NCBI GenBank assembly: GCA_038131365.1
Contig: JAYPPH010000002.1
Span: forward strand, 336,602-400,601
Source: Marisalimonas marina
Lineage (GTDB): Bacteria; Pseudomonadota; Alphaproteobacteria; Puniceispirillales; Marisalimonadaceae
DNA length: 64,000 bases
Reading direction: 5' to 3'
Below are positions 9,017 through 16,104 of the stretch, in pieces. The position numbers and the translations under genes were made by a program. Below the pieces are notes generated by a model. The model worked only from the letters and a program-made list of their open reading frames with translations. It did no database searches and was not told the DNA's origin. Positions within the stretch are counted from its first letter, which is position 1, and each line of letters starts with the position of its first letter.

Positions 9017-10271
9017 GTACTTGATCGTTCCCTCTAACCATGTATTTAAAGCTAGTTAATTGAGCTGCGCCTACAGGTCCCCGCGCGTGTATTCTTCCAG
9101 TAGAAATGCCGATTTCGGCACCCATACCAAACTCTCCGCCATCGGCAAATTGAGTTGATGCATTATGCATTACTATAGCACTATCAACATTAGATAAAAA
9201 AGTTTCAGCAGTAACTTTATTCTCTGTAATTATAGAATCAGTATGGTTGGAAGAATATTTATTTATATGATTAATAGCACCTTTTATTCCATCAACTACC
9301 TTCACAGAGAGAATTGCATCAAGATATTCAGTTTGCCAATCGATTTCGGTAGCCAATTCAATGGAATTGACAATTTTTTTTATGTCGCTGTCGCCCTTAA
9401 TATGACAACCTTCCTCAATTAATTTATCGATAATAATTGGAGCAAATTTATCACTAATTCTTTTATCAATTAATAAGGTTTCTAATGCACCACATATACC
9501 AGTTCTTCTCATCTTAGAATTAACAATTATTTTAATGGCTTTATCAAAATCGGCATCTTTATCTACGAATAAATGGCAAATACCTTCAAGATGCGCAAAT
9601 ACGGGAACTCTTGCTTCCGTTTGTACTTTTTCAACTAACGACTTTCCACCCCTTGGGATTATAACATCAATTTCACCTGTAGATCTTAACATTGCCGTTA
9701 CTATTTCCCTATCTGTGTTTTCAATCACCTGAACAGCATCTGAAGGTAAACCAGCTTCTTTCAAACCATCTTGAAGACATTTAGCAAGTATTATAGATGA
9801 GTGAATCGAGTCAGATCCTCCTCTTAGAATAACCGAATTACCTGATTTTATACATAAACTGCCAGCATCTATGGTCACGTTTGGTCTGGATTCATATATA
9901 ATACCAATAACTCCAAGTGGAACTGAAACACGAGATATATCTAAACCATTTGGTCTTTTCCATCTTGATATCTCAACACCAAGAGGATCATCCATTTTAG
10001 CAATTAGTTTTAAGCCATTAATAATATCCTGTATTCTTTTATCATTTAGCAAAAGTCTATCCAGAAAAGCATCAGATACTTTTTTTTCTTTTGCATTTTC
10101 TAAATCAATCTTATTAGCATCCAATATTGCTAATTTATTCTTTTCAATAAATTTTGCCGTATTTAATATGGCTAAATTTCTTTTTTTAGCATCACTAACT
10201 GATATAATTTTGAAGGCTTCTTTTGACTTCTGATTAATACTTCTTATGTACTCTTGGTTATCGTAAATCAT
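9009..10271 (-). CDS. proA: Glutamate-5-semialdehyde dehydrogenase (gamma-glutamyl phosphate reductase)
   Basis: ProA reduces gamma-glutamyl phosphate to glutamate semialdehyde, the second step of proline synthesis. The catalytic cysteine is near residue 258-260 in RRTGICGALETL. Other family segments are GVIGIIYESRPNVT, IPRGGKSLVEKV and the C-terminal GGEFGMGAEIGISTGRIHARGP. The length of 420 residues is standard. It follows proB by 11 bases, so both proline enzymes come from one transcript. Confidence 0.96.
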   Translation of the reverse strand: MIYDNQEYIRSINQKSKEAFKIISVSDAKKRNLAILNTAKFIEKNKLAILDANKIDLENAKEKKVSDAFLDRLLLNDKRIQDIINGLKLIAKMDDPLGVEISRWKRPNGLDISRVSVPLGVIGIIYESRPNVTIDAGSLCIKSGNSVILRGGSDSIHSSIILAKCLQDGLKEAGLPSDAVQVIENTDREIVTAMLRSTGEIDVIIPRGGKSLVEKVQTEARVPVFAHLEGICHLFVDKDADFDKAIKIIVNSKMRRTGICGALETLLIDKRISDKFAPIIIDKLIEEGCHIKGDSDIKKIVNSIELATEIDWQTEYLDAILSVKVVDGIKGAINHINKYSSNHTDSIITENKVTAETFLSNVDSAIVMHNASTQFADGGEFGMGAEIGISTGRIHARGPVGAAQLTSFKYMVRGNDQVRD

Positions 10272-10282
10272 ATAATGTTCTC

Positions 10283-11410
10283 TTATTTTTTCTCAAGTAC
10301 CAAATCATCTCTGTGTACGACTTCATCTTTACCTCTATAACCTAGAATTTTTTCAATTTTTTCACTTTTTGATCCTTTAATTAATTCAACCTCTGAATTA
10401 TTAAAGTGAGTTAAGCCAGTACCTATAAATGTTTCATTTTGATCTATAATTTTAATTAAATCACCCTTCTCATAATTACCCTCAGTTTTGATAATACCAG
10501 CAGGTAAAATGGAAAATCCTTTTTTTATGGCCTGAGTTGCTCCATTATCTATTATGATTTTACCTTTTGCATGTAGAGCGCCAGATATCCATTGTTTTCT
10601 TAAGTTTAAAGGATGATCTTTGGCCTTAAACCAACTAAAAGTTTTTTCATTCTCCTCCAGTTTTAATAGTGGATTATTTAATCGTCCGTCACAAATAATC
10701 ATGTGACATCCTGCGTTCATTGATATTTTAGCGGCTTCAATTTTTGTTACCATACCACCTGATGAAATTTTACTATTTGCTGGTCCAGCCATAGATTCTA
10801 TTTCAGTTGAAATTTCTGTAACTTCTTCAATAAGAGTAGCATTTTTATTTTTGTTAGGATCAGAAGAATATAAGCCATTGATGTCTGAGAGTAATATAAG
10901 AAGGTCTGCGCTGCACATTTGTGCAACACGTGCTGCTAGTCTATCATTATCACCAAATTTTATTTCTTCAGTAGAAACCGTATCGTTCTCATTGATTACA
11001 GGTATAACGCCAAGTTCAAGAAGTTTAACTAAAGTTGCCCTAGCGTTTAAATGTTTTCGTCTAGTTTCTGTATCATCGGGAGCTAGTAATATTTGAGCAA
11101 CATTTAAGCCATGTTCTAGCATAACTTCTTTCCAAGCATGTGCTAAACTTATTTGCCCAGTAGCAGCTGCAGCTTGTTTTTCATCGAGTGTTAGATTATT
11201 TAACAAATTTAATTGTTTTTTTCCTAGAGCAATAGAACCAGAAGAAACAACGATCACCTCTTTTTTTAATTTGATCAAATTAAAAATATCTAAAGCCAGT
11301 GTTTCTAACCATTTCTTTCTAAGTGATCCCTTTTCTTTATCAATTAAAAGTGCAGAGCCAATCTTAATTATTATTCTTTTAGATGTTTGAATTAGATTAT
11401 TTTTTTTCAT
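10283..11410 (-). CDS. proB: Glutamate 5-kinase with PUA domain
   Basis: ProB phosphorylates glutamate and is the feedback-controlled entry step of proline synthesis. The amino-acid kinase domain (residues about 10-265) carries IIIKIGSALL, VVSSGSIALG, NENDTVSTEEIKFGDND and SGGMVTKIEAA. The C-terminal PUA domain (about 285-365) is present (GKIIIDNGATQAIKKGFSILPAG), so this is the full-length bacterial form. It lies ten bases after obgE on the same strand. Confidence 0.96.
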   Translation of the reverse strand: MKKNNLIQTSKRIIIKIGSALLIDKEKGSLRKKWLETLALDIFNLIKLKKEVIVVSSGSIALGKKQLNLLNNLTLDEKQAAAATGQISLAHAWKEVMLEHGLNVAQILLAPDDTETRRKHLNARATLVKLLELGVIPVINENDTVSTEEIKFGDNDRLAARVAQMCSADLLILLSDINGLYSSDPNKNKNATLIEEVTEISTEIESMAGPANSKISSGGMVTKIEAAKISMNAGCHMIICDGRLNNPLLKLEENEKTFSWFKAKDHPLNLRKQWISGALHAKGKIIIDNGATQAIKKGFSILPAGIIKTEGNYEKGDLIKIIDQNETFIGTGLTHFNNSEVELIKGSKSEKIEKILGYRGKDEVVHRDDLVLEKK

Positions 11411-11419
11411 TTTTATAAT

Positions 11420-12460
11420 TTATGGAGACCATGAAACATTTTGCAGTTGATTACTATTATCCTCTGATTCTGACATTGAAACAATAAGATCTTGAGCTTC
11501 TCTAATTAAACTTGTGATATTCTCTCCTGAGACAGCTGAAATACAAATAACTTTTTTTATACCAAGTTTCTTAAGTTTTTTCTTCGCTAATTCAATTGTA
11601 TCTATGTCCACTGCATCGATTTTATTTAAAACAATGATTTGTTTCTTCTGAGATAAACTTTCATCATAGGCTTTTATTTCATTAAATATTGTTAAATAAT
11701 CGTTAGTTATATCTTTGCTAGTAATGTCGATTAGATGAATTAGCCCTTTACAGCGCTCAACATGACCCAAAAATCTATGTCCTAATCCATGTCCTTCGTG
11801 AGCCCCTTCAATTAAACCTGGAATATCTGCTACTACAAATTCCTTATTGTCCTGGTTAACAACACCTAAGTTAGGGTGTAATGTTGTAAAAGGGTAATCT
11901 GCTATTTTAGGCTTTGCAGCGGTAATCCTGGAAAGTAGGGTGCTTTTACCAGCATTTGGTAGTCCAACTAAACCGATGTCTGCAATAAGCTTTAATCGTA
12001 ACCAAACCCACTTTTCTTCTAAAGGACCTCCCGGTTGAGATTTTCTAGGAGCCTGATTTGTAGATGTTTTAAAAAAAGCATTACCTTTACCGCCTTCTCC
12101 ACCTTTAGCAAGAGTAACTCTTTGTCCAATTTCAGTCATGTCTGCCAGGATAAAGTTGTTGGTTTCATCTAAAATTTGAGTTCCAAGAGGTAAGCGAAGA
12201 ATTAAATCTTTGCCACTTATTCCACTTCTGTCTCTACCTTTACCACCTTCACCTGGCCTTGCTTTAAAATGTTGTTGGTACCTAAAGTCAATAAGTGTGT
12301 TTAGGCCATCTGTACACTCTGCGATTATATCGCCACCACGGCCACCGTTTCCTCCGTCTGGCCCTCCAAAAGGTACGTGCGCCTCTCTTCTAAAAGAAAT
12401 AGATCCTGGGCCGCCGTGACCACTGGCAATATATATTTTGGCTTGATCCAAAAATTTCAT
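11420..12460 (-). CDS. obgE: Obg-family GTPase (CgtA)
   Basis: ObgE is an essential GTPase in 50S ribosome assembly and the stringent response. The glycine-rich Obg fold occupies residues 1-158. The G domain has G1 GLPNAGKST at 166-174, switch motif DYPFTTLHPNLG, G3 ADIPGLIEGAHEGHGLG and G4 NKID. The length of 346 residues is typical of alphaproteobacterial forms with a short C-terminal tail. It follows rpmA after an 87-base AT-rich spacer, the widely conserved rplU-rpmA-obgE order. Confidence 0.96.
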   Translation of the reverse strand: MKFLDQAKIYIASGHGGPGSISFRREAHVPFGGPDGGNGGRGGDIIAECTDGLNTLIDFRYQQHFKARPGEGGKGRDRSGISGKDLILRLPLGTQILDETNNFILADMTEIGQRVTLAKGGEGGKGNAFFKTSTNQAPRKSQPGGPLEEKWVWLRLKLIADIGLVGLPNAGKSTLLSRITAAKPKIADYPFTTLHPNLGVVNQDNKEFVVADIPGLIEGAHEGHGLGHRFLGHVERCKGLIHLIDITSKDITNDYLTIFNEIKAYDESLSQKKQIIVLNKIDAVDIDTIELAKKKLKKLGIKKVICISAVSGENITSLIREAQDLIVSMSESEDNSNQLQNVSWSP

Positions 12461-12547
12461 AATAAAAATCTATTATATACTAATATATATGGAAAGAATT
12501 TTCAGATATATAAAAATTAATTTTAAATATTCTAGATAATGTTGGAA

Positions 12548-12814
12548 TTATTCAGCAGCCTGTTTTGCTGGCTCTACAGACACAAACATTTTATTTTTTT
12601 GCTCTTTAAACTTAACGTGCCCTTCAACTAAAGAGAAAATAGTATGATCTTTACCCATGCCGACATTTAAGCCAGGATGATACTTGGTTCCTCTTTGTCT
12701 TATGATTATGTTTCCAGGAACTACAGCTTCACTACCAAATTTTTTGACGCCAAGCCTTCTTCCAGCTGAATCTCTTCCATTCCTTGAGCTACCGCCTGCT
12801 TTTTTATGTGCCAT
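12548..12814 (-). CDS. rpmA: 50S ribosomal protein L27
   Basis: L27 sits at the peptidyl-transferase centre. The N terminus MAHKKAGGSSRNGRDSAGRR is the conserved tail that reaches the tRNA CCA ends, followed by LGVKKFGSEAVVPGNIIIRQRGTK. The length of 88 residues is normal and no cleavable N-terminal extension of the Firmicutes kind is present. It is 11 bases downstream of rplU on the minus strand. Confidence 0.97.
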   Translation of the reverse strand: MAHKKAGGSSRNGRDSAGRRLGVKKFGSEAVVPGNIIIRQRGTKYHPGLNVGMGKDHTIFSLVEGHVKFKEQKNKMFVSVEPAKQAAE

Positions 12815-12825
12815 CTGTAAATCCT

Positions 12826-13410
12826 TTACTTATCTTTAGTAGTTGATTTCTTAGTTTTTTTGTCTGTTCCAGTCTTGCTATCAGCTTTGGTTTTAGTTGC
12901 TGATTTAGCCTTTGTTTCAACTTTAGCTTTTGGAGCTGATGGTTTAGTTTTAGTCTCAACTTTGGCTTTGGTATCTGTTTCTTTGACTTTGCTCTCAACT
13001 TTTACCTTAGTATCGGTTGTTTTGGCTTTGCCCTCAACTTTAGTTTTTGATTCTGTTGTCTTGGCTACAGCCTTTTTGGGAGTAAGTTTAAGACCACCAG
13101 TTTCTGCAATATCAATGATTTTTAAGAGGGTTAAGTCTTGTTTATGACCTTGTTTCCTGCGACTGTTTTTTCTTCTTCTTTTGTAAATCATAGTAATCTT
13201 GGGCCCTCGTGTCTGTCTAACAACTTGGGCCATTACGGCTGCGTCATTAATTAGAGGGTTCCCAACAGTAACTTTTTTACCTTCACCTAACATTAATACA
13301 TCACCAAGAACAACTTGGTCACCATCATTAGCCTTAAGCTTTTCAACTAAAACGACATCATTCTTTTCAACACGATATTGTTTTCCGCCGGTTTTAACTA
13401 CTGCATACAT
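12826..13410 (-). CDS. rplU: 50S ribosomal protein L21 with long lysine/threonine-rich tail
   Basis: Residues 1-105 are an ordinary L21 (MYAVVKTGGKQYRVEKND, with the basic KRRRKNSRRKQGHKQ stretch that binds 23S rRNA). About 87 further residues follow, making the protein nearly twice the usual length. The tail is a degenerate repeat of units such as TKVEGKAK, VKVESKVK, AKVETKTK and AKVETKAK. Twenty-nine of the 87 residues are lysine, and there is no aromatic residue or arginine. C-terminal extensions of L21 occur in Alphaproteobacteria, but this one is long and repetitive; its role is unknown. It heads the rplU-rpmA-obgE-proBA transcript. Confidence 0.95.
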   Translation of the reverse strand: MYAVVKTGGKQYRVEKNDVVLVEKLKANDGDQVVLGDVLMLGEGKKVTVGNPLINDAAVMAQVVRQTRGPKITMIYKRRRKNSRRKQGHKQDLTLLKIIDIAETGGLKLTPKKAVAKTTESKTKVEGKAKTTDTKVKVESKVKETDTKAKVETKTKPSAPKAKVETKAKSATKTKADSKTGTDKKTKKSTTKDK

Positions 13411-13487
13411 TTTATTATTCCGAAAATTAAATTATAACAACTATACAATAAGTTATAGATTCATAACATAGAGATAATCGTTCTGGG

Positions 13488-13515
13488 AATATAGCTTTCC
13501 ACAACAATCTGTCAA
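13488..13515 (-). promoter_or_regulatory. Sigma-70 type promoter for rplU operon
   Basis: On the minus strand TTGACA (13515-13510) is followed after 16 bases by TATATT (13493-13488), close to the sigma-70 consensus. It points toward rplU, whose ATG is about 78 bases downstream of the -10 box. No other promoter-like pair this good is seen before the following minus-strand housekeeping genes, so it probably drives much of that run. Confidence 0.6.
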
Positions 13516-13551
13516 GGATTTTAGATAAATAGTTAGGCCAATAATTTGAGT

Positions 13552-14394
13552 TTATTTAGTTTCTAATAACAATAATGGATCTAAGCGTTGATCAAACCAA
13601 TTAACTCTCCAATCTAAGTGGGGCCCCGTTGATCTTCCTGTAGAGCCTACTTCCCCAATCTTTTGGTTTTTTGATACTTTTTCTCCAACTTTAACATCGA
13701 TAGAAGAGAGGTGAGAATAGACTGAAGTAACTCCATGGCCGTGGTCTAACATTATTGTCCCACCAGTATAATATAAGTTTTTTTCAGCCATCCTGACAAT
13801 TGAATCTGTAGGGGCAACCACTTTGGTTCCTTTTTTAGCTGCTATATCAATCCCATAATGAGGTCGCTTTGGTTTACCATTTAATATTCTTTGACTACCA
13901 AACACACCTGAAATTATTCCTTGGGCAGGCCAATTAAATTTTTGAAATATAAAGTCTACGTTACTATCTAAACTTCTGACTTCTTTGATTACTTTGTTTT
14001 CTTTTTTAATTCTATCCCAAAAAGACTGTGGTGGGGTAACCATTTTTTTTTGGAGGCCATTTATTTTTTGTGTTTTATAAACTCTTCTATTTATTTTAAA
14101 CGATTTTGTAATTAGTTGATTATTAATCTTTAGGGTTAAATTTGCATTTTGGGGATGATCTCTTCCAAAACCTATAACAAATAATCCATCTTTTGACTTT
14201 CTAAGTTCTCTATTTTTAAAATTAACTGGTACATTAGAATTTATTTTCCCAATAGCTAATCCACCTTGAATAAAATTCCCAGTTAAGACAACATCAATGT
14301 CACTAAAAGTTAAAGACAGACTTTCTTTTGCTAGAGAAAAAGGAATTTTAAAAACAAAACAAAAAATAATTGTCAAAATTATATTTTTTTTCAT
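13552..14394 (-). CDS. M23 family (LytM) metallopeptidase
   Basis: This is a secreted peptidoglycan endopeptidase or activator. A signal peptide covers residues 1-22. The C-terminal LytM domain has the first zinc pair His179 and Asp183 (HYGID), His228 in YSHLS, and GPHLDW at 257-262. In classical LytM the last motif is HxH; here His259 is kept but the second His is Asp261, which could still coordinate zinc. An active enzyme is therefore likely but not certain. It lies upstream of the rplU promoter on the same strand. It could fill the role of the envC-type gene usually found beside ctpA, which is absent there. Confidence 0.85.
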   Translation of the reverse strand: MKKNIILTIIFCFVFKIPFSLAKESLSLTFSDIDVVLTGNFIQGGLAIGKINSNVPVNFKNRELRKSKDGLFVIGFGRDHPQNANLTLKINNQLITKSFKINRRVYKTQKINGLQKKMVTPPQSFWDRIKKENKVIKEVRSLDSNVDFIFQKFNWPAQGIISGVFGSQRILNGKPKRPHYGIDIAAKKGTKVVAPTDSIVRMAEKNLYYTGGTIMLDHGHGVTSVYSHLSSIDVKVGEKVSKNQKIGEVGSTGRSTGPHLDWRVNWFDQRLDPLLLLETK

Positions 14395-14551
14395 TTTTTA
14401 TAAGCTCATTGAAAGTTATTATTTTTGCTTTTTGGATATCTTGACTTGCAACTAAAGTAATTAGTTTTACTCTATAATTAAAGGAATTAATTTTATTATA
14501 AAAATTAGAATTTCTTTATTAATTTTAAGATGATAATGAGTTTATGTTTTT

Positions 14552-15802
14552 ATGAGTTATAGTTTTTTTAAAATTTTAAAAGAAGGTTTTAAAAATAATA
14601 AAGGTTGGCCAAAAACATGGCAAAACCCTGAAGTAAAAAAAAAATATGATATAATTATTGTAGGAGGAGGTGGCCATGGTCTTGCCACAGCCTTTTATTT
14701 AGCAAAAGAATTTAACATCAAAAATATTGCAGTTTTAGAAAAGGGCTGGATAGGAGGTGGTAATGTTGGTCGAAATACAACAATCATCCGCTCGAATTAT
14801 CTTTTAAATGAAAACGAAGCCTTTTATGAGTTCTCTCTAAAATTATGGGAAACTCTTGAAAAGCAAATTAATTACAATGCAATGGTAAGTCAAAGAGGGG
14901 TATTGAATGTTTTTCATTCAGATGCTCAGAGAGATGCATTTATTAGACGTGGTAATTCTATGATAATTAATGGTGCTGACGCAGAAATTTTTGATGTTGA
15001 AAAAATAAAATCTATATATCCATTTCTTGAATATGATAATCCTAGGTTTCCTATAAAAGGTGGTTTGTTTCAGAGACGTGGTGGAACAGTTCGCCATGAC
15101 GCTGTTGCTTGGGGATATGCACATGCGGCGGATCAGTTGGGTGTGGATATAATTCAAAATTGTGAAGTTAATGGTTTTAGGTTTAAAGCTGGAAAATGCG
15201 TAGGAGTTGAGACTAGTAAAGGATTTATAGAAACAAAAAAAGTTGGTTGTGCTGTAGCAGGATCTTCTAGTTTACTTATGTCAAAAGCAAATATGAAACT
15301 TCCTATTGAAAGTCATATTTTACAAGCTTTTGTTAGTGAGAGTCTTAAGCCAATAATTCCTGGTGTTATAACGTTTGGAGCTGGTCATTTTTATATTTCC
15401 CAATCAGATAAAGGCGGACTTGTTTTTGGAGGAGATATAGATGGGTATAATTCATATGCACAAAGAGGAGGGTTAGAAACGCTTGAAGATGTTTGTGAGG
15501 GTGGTCTTGCATTAATGCCAATCATTGGTAAGGCAAAACTTCTTCGGATGTGGGGTGGTATTATGGATATGAGTATGGATGGTTCGCCAATTATTGATAA
15601 AACTCATATAGAAGGTTTGTATTTAAATTCAGGATGGTGTTATGGAGGTTTTAAGGCTACTCCTGCTTCAGGGTGGTGTTTTGCTCATCTGATTGCTAAG
15701 GGGTATTCACATAGCCTTTCTGAAAATTTTAGATTAGATAGGTTTAGAAATGGATACATGATTGACGAAAAGGGTCAAGGTGCCCAACCAAATTTACATT
15801 AG
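14552..15802 (+). CDS. soxB: Sarcosine oxidase beta subunit
   Basis: This is the flavin-bearing subunit of heterotetrameric sarcosine oxidase, which demethylates sarcosine to glycine. The ADP-binding GGGGHGLATAF is at residues 38-48. The histidine of TVRHDAVAW near residue 181 matches the covalent FMN site of characterised SoxB proteins. Other family landmarks are GRNTTIIRSNYL and the C-terminal GWCYGGFKATPASGW. The length of 416 residues is standard. It starts the operon soxB-soxD-soxA-soxG with spacings of a few bases or overlaps. This is a route for methylated-amine osmolytes such as glycine betaine breakdown products to carbon, nitrogen and methyl-THF. Confidence 0.95.
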   Translation: MSYSFFKILKEGFKNNKGWPKTWQNPEVKKKYDIIIVGGGGHGLATAFYLAKEFNIKNIAVLEKGWIGGGNVGRNTTIIRSNYLLNENEAFYEFSLKLWETLEKQINYNAMVSQRGVLNVFHSDAQRDAFIRRGNSMIINGADAEIFDVEKIKSIYPFLEYDNPRFPIKGGLFQRRGGTVRHDAVAWGYAHAADQLGVDIIQNCEVNGFRFKAGKCVGVETSKGFIETKKVGCAVAGSSSLLMSKANMKLPIESHILQAFVSESLKPIIPGVITFGAGHFYISQSDKGGLVFGGDIDGYNSYAQRGGLETLEDVCEGGLALMPIIGKAKLLRMWGGIMDMSMDGSPIIDKTHIEGLYLNSGWCYGGFKATPASGWCFAHLIAKGYSHSLSENFRLDRFRNGYMIDEKGQGAQPNLH

Positions 15803-15813
15803 AGAAGTTATAA

Positions 15814-16104
15814 ATGATTATTAATCATCCATTATTAGGGCCCAGAGATATTAGTGAATTTGTTTATCTAGGTGATGCTTCTTTGTTAAAACGACCTGCT
15901 TGGGACAGTAATAAATCTGAAGATAAATTTTATGAATATTTATATCTGAGAGACAATATAGCAGGCACACATAAAGAGTTATGGTTTCACCAATATGGTG
16001 ACAGAAGTTGGTTAGTTGTAACCAGAAATACTATTTCACATGAAATTACTAAAGTTGAGTTGGCAACAGAAGTTACAAAGAAATTGGCAAATTCAAATGA
16101 GTAA
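15814..16104 (+). CDS. soxD: Sarcosine oxidase delta subunit
   Basis: SoxD is the small zinc-containing subunit of sarcosine oxidase. The N terminus MIINHPLLGPRDISEFVYLGD resembles the family opening MLIPCPHCGPR, but only in part: the usual zinc-binding cysteines of CPxCG are replaced (NHPLLG), and cysteines are absent from the protein. The middle YLRDNIAGTHKELWFHQYGDRSWLVVTRNT is the strongest family match. It is 11 bases after soxB and overlaps the likely soxA start by eight bases. The loss of the cysteines suggests that this lineage's SoxD lacks the structural zinc. Confidence 0.92.
   Translation: MIINHPLLGPRDISEFVYLGDASLLKRPAWDSNKSEDKFYEYLYLRDNIAGTHKELWFHQYGDRSWLVVTRNTISHEITKVELATEVTKKLANSNE

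Noticed and set aside
12860..13147. Plus-strand open frame of about 95 codons opposite rplU
   Set aside because: It is the complement of the low-complexity lysine/threonine tail of L21 and has no independent coding signals.
14441..14478. TTGACT and TATAAT upstream of soxB as a promoter
   Set aside because: The spacing is 26 bases, too long for sigma-70; the TATAAT may still be a -10 box but without a matching -35.
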